From JALYNX01 sp040905925 (GTDB lineage Bacteria > Actinomycetota > Acidimicrobiia > Spongiisociales > ZC4RG35): 64,000 bases of DNA. The DNA lies in the NCBI GenBank assembly GCA_040905925.1, contig JBBDQO010000001.1:1-64000 (forward strand), read 5' to 3'. This document shows positions 17,158-24,924 of the stretch, piece by piece. Below the pieces are notes generated by a model. That model searched no databases. It saw only the letters and a program-made list of their open reading frames with translations, and was not told the origin of the DNA. Position numbers and translations under genes: made by a program. Position 1 is the first letter of the stretch; each line of letters starts with the position of its first letter.

Positions 17158-18380
17158 CCACTGTCTACAACTGGCAATTGGGCCGTGACATGGACTATCG
17201 GTTCGAAGGCGGGGGGACGCGCCGTCAATTCGCCGCGGTCTTCAACATCAACCGCTGTATCGCATGTCAGACCTGCACCATGGCCTGCAAGTCGACCTGG
17301 ACCTTCTCCCCGGGCCAGGAGTTGATGTGGTGGAACAATGTCGAGACCAAGCCCTACGGGGGATACCCGCGTCACTGGGACGTCAACACGCTCGAACTGC
17401 TCGAGAAGGCCAGTCCCGGTGGGCAGGTCTGGGACGCCGGCGCCGACTCTGCGAGTGCCCCCTATGGCCGATTCGAGGGCAAGACCGTGTTCGAGGCCGC
17501 CGAGGCCGGACAGACTGCCCTTGGCTACCTGCCCATCGAGGATGAGTGGAAGGCACCCAACCGATTCGAGGACCACGGCACCGGGTGGAAGGCCGAAGGG
17601 GCCAGTCTCCCCGAACATGACAGCTGGTTCTTCTATTTGGCACGGATCTGCAATCACTGCACATATCCGGCGTGTGTTGCCGCCTGTCCCCGCAATGCCA
17701 TCTACAAGCGGGGTGAGGACGGGATTGTCCTCATCGACCAGGAGAGGTGTCGTGGCTACCGCAAGTGCGTCGAGGCATGCCCCTACAAGAAGGCAATGTA
17801 CCGACCCAGCACCGGCACTTCCGAGAAGTGCGTCGGTTGCTACCCGAGAGTGGAAGGCTCGGACCCGCTGACAAACGGACAACCGATGGAGCCGCGGTGT
17901 ATGGCCGCGTGTGTGGGGAAGATCCGGCTCCATGGGCTGGTGACCGTCGAGGCGGATGGAACATGGGCCCGCGACCCGAATCACCCCCTTTACTACCTGG
18001 TGCACGAGGAGCAGGTGGCCCTGCCTCTCTATCCCCAGTTCGGTACCCAGCCGAACATCTACTACATACCGCCCCGCTGGGTCCCCCGTGACTATCTGAG
18101 ACAGATGTTCGGCCCAGGTGTGGACCGTGCGATCGAGCGCTACACCCGTCCCTCGCGTCGGCTTCTGGCTGTGCTGCAGCTGTTCCGAGTCTCACAGCAG
18201 ATGTTGTTCTCATTCGACGTCGAGGAGGGCGAGAAGGTCGGCGAGATCGCTGTGGGCGGGCAGGCCTATGAGGTGTACGACGACACCGCTATCGGCTATG
18301 GCGCCGATGGCCATGAAGTCGTCCGGGTGAGTGTCGAGGAACCAATCTTCGAGCGTCCCTTGAAGCTGAACTCGATATGA
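17154..18380 (+). CDS. Type II DMSO-reductase-family Fe-S beta subunit
   Basis: Electron-transfer subunit with four iron-sulfur clusters, 408 aa, no signal peptide (such subunits are exported with alpha). Cluster motifs: CIACQTCTMAC (residues about 35-45), CNHCTYPACVAAC, CRGYRKCVEACPYKK and KCVGCYPRV...EPRCMAACVGKIR. In the third motif Tyr replaces the second Cys, as Trp does in NarH, which fits a [3Fe-4S] cluster. The chain passes electrons between the Mo site and the heme gamma subunit. It overlaps the 83-aa gene before it and the chaperone gene after it. Confidence 0.93.
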   Translation: MTTVYNWQLGRDMDYRFEGGGTRRQFAAVFNINRCIACQTCTMACKSTWTFSPGQELMWWNNVETKPYGGYPRHWDVNTLELLEKASPGGQVWDAGADSASAPYGRFEGKTVFEAAEAGQTALGYLPIEDEWKAPNRFEDHGTGWKAEGASLPEHDSWFFYLARICNHCTYPACVAACPRNAIYKRGEDGIVLIDQERCRGYRKCVEACPYKKAMYRPSTGTSEKCVGCYPRVEGSDPLTNGQPMEPRCMAACVGKIRLHGLVTVEADGTWARDPNHPLYYLVHEEQVALPLYPQFGTQPNIYYIPPRWVPRDYLRQMFGPGVDRAIERYTRPSRRLLAVLQLFRVSQQMLFSFDVEEGEKVGEIAVGGQAYEVYDDTAIGYGADGHEVVRVSVEEPIFERPLKLNSI

Positions 18381-19120
18381 GCGCCACCCTCGCCTACGAG
18401 GCCGACCTGACGGTGGCCGCAGGCCGGGCCGTCGTTTACAGCCTTCTTGCTACCGGGCTCGCCCGACCCACATCGGAACGTCTGGCGGCCATCGAATCGG
18501 TGCTCCTGCCGGCGGTCGAAGCTCTCGACTTGCCGGAGGCCATCGACTCCGCCATTGATCATGTGGAATCGCTGATGCCTTCGGATCTGGAAGCGATAGA
18601 CGCGGCCCATTTCGCCCTCTTTCCACCCATCACGTCCCAGGACGCGCCTGGGTACGAGACCGCCTACCGGGGTGATGGGATATTCCAGCAATCTGCACTG
18701 CTCGCAGACATCGCCGGCTTCTACCGTGCGCACGGCCTCAGGGCCGGGGGCGAGGAGAGAGAGCGGCTCGATCATGTCGTGGTCGAGCTCGAGTTCATGG
18801 CTCTGGCCGCCCGTAAGGAATTCTCGGCGGCCCAGGCTCTGCGCCTGGAGGAGGCGGACATCTGCCGCCGAACCTCGGCGGATTTCCTCAAGGATCATCT
18901 GGCCTGTTGGGCGCCTGCCTTTGGGCGTCGTGCCGCCTCGTTGGCCGGAGACCCCTGGTATGGGGCGCTTGGCCTGCTCCTGGCGCTTTGGGTCGAGGCG
19001 GATGCCGCGGCCCTGGGAGTGAGCCCGATCGAGGTGGCCGACCAGCCGCTGGCCCAGGATCCCCCCGACGACGGGAGTTGTGGCCCGTGCCCCGTTCCGA
19101 CGACACCTGGTGTCCCATGA
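18377..19120 (+). CDS. TorD/NarJ-like molybdoenzyme assembly chaperone
   Basis: A 247-aa, largely helical cytoplasmic protein of the TorD/DmsD/NarJ type, which binds the alpha subunit and its Tat signal until cofactor is inserted. Features are AGRAVVYSLLATGLARPTSERLAAI at the N-terminus, HFALFPPITSQDAPGYETAYRG and DHVVVELEFMALAARKEF, a helix pattern typical of the family. The C-terminal tail is Pro/Cys-rich (CGPCPVP). Position between beta and gamma genes, as in ebd, ddh, ser and clr operons, supports the assignment. Overlaps of 4 nt occur at both ends. Confidence 0.85.
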   Translation: MSATLAYEADLTVAAGRAVVYSLLATGLARPTSERLAAIESVLLPAVEALDLPEAIDSAIDHVESLMPSDLEAIDAAHFALFPPITSQDAPGYETAYRGDGIFQQSALLADIAGFYRAHGLRAGGEERERLDHVVVELEFMALAARKEFSAAQALRLEEADICRRTSADFLKDHLACWAPAFGRRAASLAGDPWYGALGLLLALWVEADAAALGVSPIEVADQPLAQDPPDDGSCGPCPVPTTPGVP

Positions 19121-20109
19121 GGCGGCACCACAACCTTCTCGTGATCATCTTGCTCCTGCTCGCCGCCGCCGTGATGCGAGTGTGGGATGCCAATCCTGCG
19201 ATGGCCCAAACCCAGTCAATTGGTGCCTGGAAGGTCGACTCCGACCCGGGACTGGATGGGTCTTCACCGTCCTGGCAGTCGATTCTGCCCGTGTTCGTGG
19301 CCACTACCGCACAGCAGGTGACACCCCCGATGGGGGGCGGGACGGTGGAGCGGGTCGCGGTCCGTGCGGTTCACTGGGAGAACCGCCTGTATGTGATGCT
19401 GGAATGGGTTGATTCCACAACCGACTTGGTGACTGACCGCCCAGAAGCGTTTACCGACGCCGCCGCGATTCAGTTTCCCGCCGTAGCCGCGAGCACGGTT
19501 CCGGCAATCTGTATGGGCCAGGCGGACCAGGCGGTCAACATATGGCAATGGCGACACGACCAGCAGCAGGAGCTTCCCAGCTTGCCCGAGGACGGCTACG
19601 TCGACCTGTATCCCTCGGACGACGATTCGTTCTATCCGGCACGAGAAGCCGGCAATCCGCTGGCGCAGGAGGAGCGTCGTCCAGTGCGAAATCTGGTGGC
19701 GGGAGGCTTCGGGACCCTGACCTCCAGCCATGCGGCAGACCTGATCGGCTCAGGCATTAATGCCGGAGGCAGATGGATGGTCGTTTTCTCCAGACCCTTC
19801 ACTCCCGAAGGTCCGCTGCAACCGGAGTTCACCAGCGACACACCGGTTGATGTGGCCTTCGCAATATGGGACGGGAGCCAGGGGGAACGAGACGGGATGA
19901 AGTCGGTGTCGTCCTTCACACAGTTGAACATCACACCGGAGGACCCACCGAGGCGCGCCGTGCCCGCCTTTGGTGATTGGCCCGAATACAAGCCGCCGAA
20001 TGCGATGCTGGGCTATGTCGGCCTCTTCGTCGCAGTGGTCCTGGTGGTTGGAGCCCTGATCTGGTCCATGACACGGAGCGAGCCCGATGCAGAAGAACCC
20101 ACGGACTGA
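19117..20109 (+). CDS. Heme-b gamma subunit of type II DMSO-reductase-family enzyme
   Basis: A 330-aa ethylbenzene-dehydrogenase-type heme subunit. ATG 19117 is chosen for its overlap with the chaperone stop and because it begins a signal peptide with likely cleavage after AMA (residue 30). In this family heme b is held by Met and Lys: Met133 in CMGQADQAVNIWQW and Lys262 in MKSVSSFTQL are in the expected contexts. Unlike soluble family members it ends with a membrane segment (about 299-318) and an acidic tail, so the enzyme should be membrane-attached, facing out. It overlaps the next gene by 23 nt. Confidence 0.85.
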   Translation: MRRHHNLLVIILLLLAAAVMRVWDANPAMAQTQSIGAWKVDSDPGLDGSSPSWQSILPVFVATTAQQVTPPMGGGTVERVAVRAVHWENRLYVMLEWVDSTTDLVTDRPEAFTDAAAIQFPAVAASTVPAICMGQADQAVNIWQWRHDQQQELPSLPEDGYVDLYPSDDDSFYPAREAGNPLAQEERRPVRNLVAGGFGTLTSSHAADLIGSGINAGGRWMVVFSRPFTPEGPLQPEFTSDTPVDVAFAIWDGSQGERDGMKSVSSFTQLNITPEDPPRRAVPAFGDWPEYKPPNAMLGYVGLFVAVVLVVGALIWSMTRSEPDAEEPTD

Positions 20110-21061
20110 TCTCGCGTCCAGAATCGCCGGGCCGCTGGCGATCCTGGTCGTTGCTGAGCTGTTCCTTCTCCGGCTCGGGACACGCACCCTCATCCATATT
20201 CCCGGGCTGGAGAAGTACGAGACCCCGATTCGGTGGCTGGCCGAGGTCGGTCGGTTCGCCTACTTCGCTGCTGTCGTGTTTCTGATTGCGCTCTTGATAG
20301 CGCTCACCGTTCGACGATTTCGGAGATCGGGTCCCTTTGCGGTGATGGGGGCCTTGGCCGCCCTCGGCTTCCTCGTGACGGCTCTCGCTGGACGACTGGA
20401 GTGGATCCAGCCCGGGGTCGTCGGGTGGGTCGGCATGACCGCACTGGTGATGGCGTTGGTCGGTGCTGCGAGTAGGGGGGGACGCGCCCTTCCACTGGCC
20501 TTCTTCACAGCCGGCGCGGTGGCTGCAGGCTGGAGCGCCCTGGCTCAAGGCAGGGCTGGCGGCCTGAGCGGAGGGCAGGTGGATGCTCTTCTCATCGTCT
20601 CAGAGATCATGGTCCTCGGCTTCGCCCTTACCGCACCCCTCCTCCTCGAACGACGCCCCTCGCGTCGTGCGATGCTGGTCGGGTTGGGGGTGGCAGTTCC
20701 GACCGTTCTCGTCGCGGCTGCCAGCTCATCGACTGTTTCGATCCTGGCTTTGTGGTCATTCGGCACCCCGGGTTGGCTTCCCGGTATCGCCTACGCGCTG
20801 GCCCTCGGGGCGGTTGGCATGGTTCTGTGGTCGGCATTCGAATCCGGAGAACGACAGATGGCCGTCGGGCTCGTGCTGCTCGCCGCCGGAGGGGTGGGCA
20901 TGATCAGCACCTATCAAACCGGTTTGGCGTTGGCCGCCCTCCTCGTGCTGGGCGACGCGCTCCAGCCGGCGCGAGACATACTCGGGGAGTATTCGCATGT
21001 GTCGCCAAGCGCCCATGATCGGTTCGCCGGCCAGCGGAAGGCGATTGGTTCCTTTCTGTAG
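20087..21061 (+). CDS. Polytopic membrane protein of the molybdoenzyme operon, unknown function
   Basis: A 324-aa protein with about eight hydrophobic segments spread over residues 13-300, very rich in Ala, Leu, Val and Gly. It overlaps the gamma gene by 23 nt and ends the operon. Histidines are few (one near residue 37, two in the C-terminal tail), so it does not look like a di-heme cytochrome b, nor does it resemble NrfD or NarI by eye. It could be a membrane anchor or quinone-interacting partner for the enzyme; that is inference from position. Confidence 0.7.
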   Translation: MQKNPRTDLASRIAGPLAILVVAELFLLRLGTRTLIHIPGLEKYETPIRWLAEVGRFAYFAAVVFLIALLIALTVRRFRRSGPFAVMGALAALGFLVTALAGRLEWIQPGVVGWVGMTALVMALVGAASRGGRALPLAFFTAGAVAAGWSALAQGRAGGLSGGQVDALLIVSEIMVLGFALTAPLLLERRPSRRAMLVGLGVAVPTVLVAAASSSTVSILALWSFGTPGWLPGIAYALALGAVGMVLWSAFESGERQMAVGLVLLAAGGVGMISTYQTGLALAALLVLGDALQPARDILGEYSHVSPSAHDRFAGQRKAIGSFL

Positions 21062-21064
21062 GAC

Positions 21065-21091
21065 GCCGGCGAGCGGCGGGGTGTCGCCGGC
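21065..21091 (+). terminator. Hairpin after the molybdoenzyme operon
   Basis: Perfect 8-bp inverted repeat GCCGGCGA (21065-21072) and TCGCCGGC (21084-21091) with an 11-nt loop, starting 4 nt after the last stop codon. No T-run follows, which is common for high-GC bacterial terminators, so it may equally be an RNA-stabilising structure. Confidence 0.45.
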
Positions 21092-21132
21092 TCCGCGGCT
21101 AGCAGCCCCCCGGCTCATATCATCGCCCCTTC

Positions 21133-21651
21133 ATGAAACGGCTTGTCCTCTTGGGGCTCCTCCTCGCGCTGGCTGCATGCTCGGGAACGGCAGAGAGCAC
21201 GACGACAACGTCGGTCGTGGTCACCACGACGACAACTGGGGAGACCACCACCACCGCCACCCCGGTCGACTGTCCGGCCGCCCCTTACGAATTGGAGTTC
21301 CTCCCCACCGGGGTGGGAACCGGTCTGCTCGATCCGGATGAGATCGAGATGGATGTTTGGACTTCGGTCGGCGGCAGTCAGACCGAGTTCTTCGGGCGCG
21401 AAGACACAACCGTGGCCATCGCCCTCATCCGGGGAACCTTGCCCCCGGTCGAGTGGCCGGCCGAGAAGGGCGAGGTCTTCATCGACGGCACCCGTGGGGT
21501 GGTGGGGCCGCACCCTGACGGAACCTGGGTCGCTGGTTGGTACGAGGAGCCAGGGGAGCGCTGCGATCAATACACGATGGTGTTCTATCCGCCGGTGGCC
21601 CCGCTCGATGTCGAAGCCGTGCTGGCCGGGATGAACCGGGTCGGCGGTTAG
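21133..21651 (+). CDS. Putative lipoprotein with Thr-rich linker
   Basis: A 172-aa predicted lipoprotein. MKRLVLLGLLLALAACSG is a clear type II signal with lipobox LAAC, followed by a run of Thr/Ser/Val (about 20-46) that acts as a surface spacer. The remaining domain has two Cys and is beta-strand-rich (YELEFLPTG, AIALIRGTLPPVEWP, GTWVAGWYEEPG). I do not recognise a family. It stands alone between the molybdoenzyme operon and the trp leader, in the same direction as both. Confidence 0.7.
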   Translation: MKRLVLLGLLLALAACSGTAESTTTTSVVVTTTTTGETTTTATPVDCPAAPYELEFLPTGVGTGLLDPDEIEMDVWTSVGGSQTEFFGREDTTVAIALIRGTLPPVEWPAEKGEVFIDGTRGVVGPHPDGTWVAGWYEEPGERCDQYTMVFYPPVAPLDVEAVLAGMNRVGG

Positions 21652-21729
21652 CGCTGGGTCCCACCCCTGATTGGGAGGCAGAGGGGTCACATACGGACCT
21701 GTGCAACCCAATTACGGGGAGCGGCCCTC

Positions 21730-21758
21730 TTGACGGCGTCCAGCCCGGCGCTTACCGT
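21730..21758 (+). promoter_or_regulatory. Candidate trp operon promoter
   Basis: TTGACG (21730-21735) and TACCGT (21753-21758) are separated by 17 bp and match the actinobacterial housekeeping pattern TTGACn-N17-TAnnnT. Transcription would begin near 21765, only a few bases before the leader-peptide ATG at 21769, so trpL would be essentially leaderless. This agrees with the absence of a ribosome site before it. Confidence 0.55.
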
Positions 21759-21768
21759 TCCGTCCGAA

Positions 21769-21849
21769 ATGACCCGATCGAGCACCTCGTCGACCTCGAC
21801 CACCTGGTGGTGGCGTTGGCCTGCGCCGGAGGTGGCTTCGGTCGGATAG
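21769..21849 (+). CDS. trpL: trp operon leader peptide
   Basis: A 26-codon ORF, ATG 21769 to TAG 21847. Its first half is Ser/Thr-rich, then comes WWWRW: four Trp codons within five positions (21805-21819). The ORF lies 102 nt upstream of trpE, and its Trp codons sit inside the RNA segment that can pair with the antiterminator strand. A stalled ribosome would free that strand for antitermination. Codon content, position and the attached terminator together make this a confident attenuation leader peptide. Confidence 0.88.
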   Translation: MTRSSTSSTSTTWWWRWPAPEVASVG

Positions 21850-21911
21850 TCCCCAGGATTTCTGATCACTCAAGACCCACCTCCGGCTCTGGAAGGTGGG
21901 TTCTCCTTTTT
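21800..21911 (+). promoter_or_regulatory. trp attenuator (1:2, 2:3 and 3:4 pairings)
   Basis: Segment 1 CCACCT (21800-21805) can pair with AGGTGG of segment 2. Segment 2 CCGGAGGTGG (21826-21835) is an exact 10-nt complement of segment 3 CCACCTCCGG (21877-21886), forming the antiterminator. Segment 3 ACCCACCT (21875-21882) pairs with segment 4 AGGTGGGT (21894-21901), followed by a pyrimidine tract and TTTTT (21907-21911), forming the terminator. The Trp codons begin at the 3' end of segment 1, so ribosome stalling there masks segment 1 and favours 2:3. Confidence 0.88.
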
Positions 21912-21950
21912 CATGGAGCTCATCTCCCGGACCGGTCAGAGGAGCCCTCG

Positions 21951-23330
21951 ATGAACCATCCCTTCGACATACCAGCCGACCTGGACACCCCGACCTCGGT
22001 GTATCTCAAGCTCGGCCCTCTTCGCCCGCGCTTCCTCCTGGAGAGTGTCGAGCACGGGGATCGCATCGGCCGCTACTCGTTCATCGGGTTCGGTGACGGG
22101 CTCGAGGTCCGAAGCGACGGGCACGCCATCGACGTCGGTGACGCCCGGATCGAGACCGACGGGACGGTCACCGGCCTCATGGAGGGGTTGCGCAAGGCGC
22201 TTGCCGCAGCTCCCCGCCCCGGCCCCCTCTCCAGCTCGGTTCCCTTTGCCGGCGGTCTGGTGGGCGCGGTGAGCTTCGATGTCGCCCACCGGCTCGCGGG
22301 CGCCATCCCTCCGCCGTCACCAACACCTGAGCTCCTGCTCTACGGGCCTCCCAATGTGATTGTGTTCGACCATCTCAGCCGGCGAGTCGCTCTGCTCCAC
22401 GACGGCCCGGAGACGGGTCGCCTCGCCATTCGCCAGGAGGTGATCTCCCTCCTCGCCGGGGGAGTGCCCGGAGCCAGGAACGAGGGCGGGTCATTCAGCG
22501 AGCCCGTGCCTTCGATGGACAAGGGCGAGTACGTGGCGGCAGTCGAGCGGGCCCGCGAGCACATAGCGGCCGGTGATGTGTATCAACTGGTCGTATCGGT
22601 GTGCTTCTCCGGTCAGTCGGACCTCGACCCCTTCGATGTCTACCGTGGGCTCCGTCTGCTCAACCCTTCGCCCTATATGTACTTCTGTGAGTTGGGGCAG
22701 ACCAGGGTCATCGGGTCCTCGCCCGAGGCCCTGGTGCGTCTGCGGGGCACCGCCGCCGAGCTACGCCCGATCGCCGGGACCCGGCCCCGGTTCAACGACG
22801 AGGAGCGGGATCGGAGAGCAGAAACCGAGTTGCTGGACGACGCCAAGGAGGCCGCCGAGCATGTGATGCTCGTCGATCTGGCCAGGAACGACCTGGGGCG
22901 GGTGGCGGTGCCAGGCACCATCCGCGTCGATCCTTATCGGGCGATCGAGCGCTACAGCCATGTCATGCACCTGGTCAGCGGGGTCACCGGGATCTTGGAG
23001 CCGGGTACCGACGCCTTCGACCTGTTTGCCGCTGCCTTCCCGGCGGGGACCGTGGTCGGGGCCCCCAAGGTGAGGGCACTGGAGCTGCTTCAGGAAATGG
23101 AGCCGGTGCCTCGCGGCATCTACGCGGGGACTGTTGGCTACTTCGGCCACGGGGGGAGCATGGACCAGGCCATCGCCATCAGGACCCTCGTCATGTCCGA
23201 AGGCTCTTATTCGTATCAGGCAGGGGCCGGGATCGTCGCTGACAGCGTCCCCACCACGGAATGGGAGGAGGTCCTGTCCAAGAGCGGGGCCATGCGCGGC
23301 GCCCTCGAGACTGCGGCGGGTGGTCTATGA
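21951..23330 (+). CDS. trpE: Anthranilate synthase component I
   Basis: TrpE converts chorismate and ammonia (from TrpG) to anthranilate. The start ATG 21951 follows GAGGAG (about 21939-21944); the frame is open further upstream but that part overlaps the attenuator. Length is 459 aa. Family signatures in the C-terminal half are GDVYQLVVSVCFSG, GSSPEALVRL, RPIAGTRPR, VDLARNDLGRVA, AAFPAGTVVGAPKVRALELL and AGAGIVADS. The N-terminal feedback region has LESVEHGDRIGRYSFIG, corresponding to the LLES tryptophan-binding motif, so allosteric inhibition is likely retained. It overlaps trpG by 4 nt. Confidence 0.96.
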   Translation: MNHPFDIPADLDTPTSVYLKLGPLRPRFLLESVEHGDRIGRYSFIGFGDGLEVRSDGHAIDVGDARIETDGTVTGLMEGLRKALAAAPRPGPLSSSVPFAGGLVGAVSFDVAHRLAGAIPPPSPTPELLLYGPPNVIVFDHLSRRVALLHDGPETGRLAIRQEVISLLAGGVPGARNEGGSFSEPVPSMDKGEYVAAVERAREHIAAGDVYQLVVSVCFSGQSDLDPFDVYRGLRLLNPSPYMYFCELGQTRVIGSSPEALVRLRGTAAELRPIAGTRPRFNDEERDRRAETELLDDAKEAAEHVMLVDLARNDLGRVAVPGTIRVDPYRAIERYSHVMHLVSGVTGILEPGTDAFDLFAAAFPAGTVVGAPKVRALELLQEMEPVPRGIYAGTVGYFGHGGSMDQAIAIRTLVMSEGSYSYQAGAGIVADSVPTTEWEEVLSKSGAMRGALETAAGGL

Positions 23331-23911
23331 GCCGGGTGCTGCTGGTGGACAACTACGACTCGTTCACCTACAACGTGGTCCAGGCGCTGCGCATCCTGGG
23401 GGCGGAGGTGATCGTTCGCACCAACGACGACATCGACGTGGAGAGCGCCCGGGAGCTGGAGCCGACCCATCTCGTCGTTTCACCGGGACCGGGTGGCCCG
23501 GAGTCGGCGGGGGAGTCGATGAACGTGATAGCCGGGCTTCTCTCCGAGGTCCCGATCCTCGGAGTCTGCCTCGGTCACCAGGCGCTGGCTGCGGCCCTCG
23601 GGGGAAGGGTGGAGCGGGCAGAAGAGCTCCGACACGGGAAGTCGTCCCCGGTGTATCACGACTCGGCGACGATCTACGCCGGTCTCCCCAATCCGTTCGA
23701 GGCCGGTCGCTATCACTCACTGGCGGTGCAGGAGGAGGATCTTCCTGAGGATCTGGTGGTGACATCGTTCACCTCGGATGGGGTGATCATGGGGGTCCGA
23801 CATCGTGACTACCCGGTGGAGGGGGTCCAGTTCCATCCGGAAAGCGTGCTCACTCCACACGGCGACCTCCTCCTCCGCAACTTCCTCGATCTCAGGGGAC
23901 AGCCCGTATGA
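23327..23911 (+). CDS. trpG: Anthranilate synthase component II (glutamine amidotransferase)
   Basis: Class I glutamine amidotransferase supplying ammonia to TrpE, 194 aa. The ATG at 23327 overlaps the trpE stop. Signatures are VDNYDSFTYNVVQAL, SPGPGGPESAG, nucleophile Cys in LGVCLGHQAL and the His-Glu pair VQFHPESVLTPHG. The same domain can serve PabB in folate synthesis in many bacteria; no separate pabA is visible here. It overlaps trpD by 4 nt. Confidence 0.95.
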   Translation: MSRVLLVDNYDSFTYNVVQALRILGAEVIVRTNDDIDVESARELEPTHLVVSPGPGGPESAGESMNVIAGLLSEVPILGVCLGHQALAAALGGRVERAEELRHGKSSPVYHDSATIYAGLPNPFEAGRYHSLAVQEEDLPEDLVVTSFTSDGVIMGVRHRDYPVEGVQFHPESVLTPHGDLLLRNFLDLRGQPV

Positions 23912-24924
23912 GACAGCTGTTGGACGATCTGCTCGCGGGCACGGATCTCTCGGCGGCGGCCGCCGATGAGTTGCTGGTCACCTTGACCGGCGGCGAGGTC
24001 GACCCGGCCATGGCGGGTGCCCTGCTCATTGCATTGCGAGCGAAGGGTGAGACCCCCGATGAGGTAAGGGGGTTCGCGGCGGCGATGGGACGTCTCTCCA
24101 GTGATCCCGGGATCGATTCATCCGAGGCGGTAGACGTCGTCGGGACCGGGGGCGACCGTTCCGGGTCGCTCAACCTGTCCACCGGGGCCGCCCTACTCAC
24201 CGCCGCGGCCGGGGTCCCCGTGGTCAAGCACGGGAACCGGTCCATGACCAGCCAAAGTGGAAGCGCCGACATCCTGGAGGCGATCGGTCTTCCGATTCCC
24301 CTCGACGCAGATCAGGCCAGGAGATGTTTCGAGACCCTGGGCTTCACCTTTCTCTTTGCCCCCCACTACCACCCGGCGATGGCGGCAGTGGGCCCGATCC
24401 GGCGGGCACTCGGAGTGCGCACTGTGTTCAACATGCTGGGCCCGCTGACCAATCCGGCCGGCCCCCGTCATCTGGTCGTGGGAGCCTTCGACGCTAGGGC
24501 AGCGGAGCTGATGGCGGTGGCTCTTTCCGGTCTCGAGATCGAGCGGGCATTTGTGCTTCACGGTGCCGCAGGCTGGGATGAGCCGAGCCCGATCGGGGAG
24601 TTTCTCCTCTACGACGTGCGTCCCGGTTCAGTCGTCCGGACGAGTCGCGACCCGGCCGACCTCGGGATGGACCGCTGCGATCCATCCACCCTCGCAGGCG
24701 GTGATCCGGCGCACAACGCCGGGAAGCTGACGGCTGTCTTCGCGGGGGAGACCGGGCCCCATCGCGACTCGATCATCCTCGGTGCCGCCTTGGCCCTCGA
24801 GGTCACCGGGTGGGCGCCCGATCCCGGGACGGCGGTGGCGATGGCGGAGTCGGCACTCGACGATGGGCGGGCGATGGCACTCCTCCAGGCTCTCGCGGCA
24901 TTCGGTGCGAGGGAGCGATCGTGA
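23908..24924 (+). CDS. trpD: Anthranilate phosphoribosyltransferase
   Basis: TrpD joins anthranilate to PRPP, the second dedicated step of Trp synthesis. The 338-aa protein shows the family's PRPP site VVGTGGDRSGSLNLST and KHGNRSMTSQSGSADILEAIG, then FLFAPHYHPAM, RRALGVRTVFNMLGPLTNPA and HGAAGWDE. ATG 23908 overlaps the trpG stop. Its own stop overlaps the GTG start of trpC. Confidence 0.95.
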   Translation: MRQLLDDLLAGTDLSAAAADELLVTLTGGEVDPAMAGALLIALRAKGETPDEVRGFAAAMGRLSSDPGIDSSEAVDVVGTGGDRSGSLNLSTGAALLTAAAGVPVVKHGNRSMTSQSGSADILEAIGLPIPLDADQARRCFETLGFTFLFAPHYHPAMAAVGPIRRALGVRTVFNMLGPLTNPAGPRHLVVGAFDARAAELMAVALSGLEIERAFVLHGAAGWDEPSPIGEFLLYDVRPGSVVRTSRDPADLGMDRCDPSTLAGGDPAHNAGKLTAVFAGETGPHRDSIILGAALALEVTGWAPDPGTAVAMAESALDDGRAMALLQALAAFGARERS

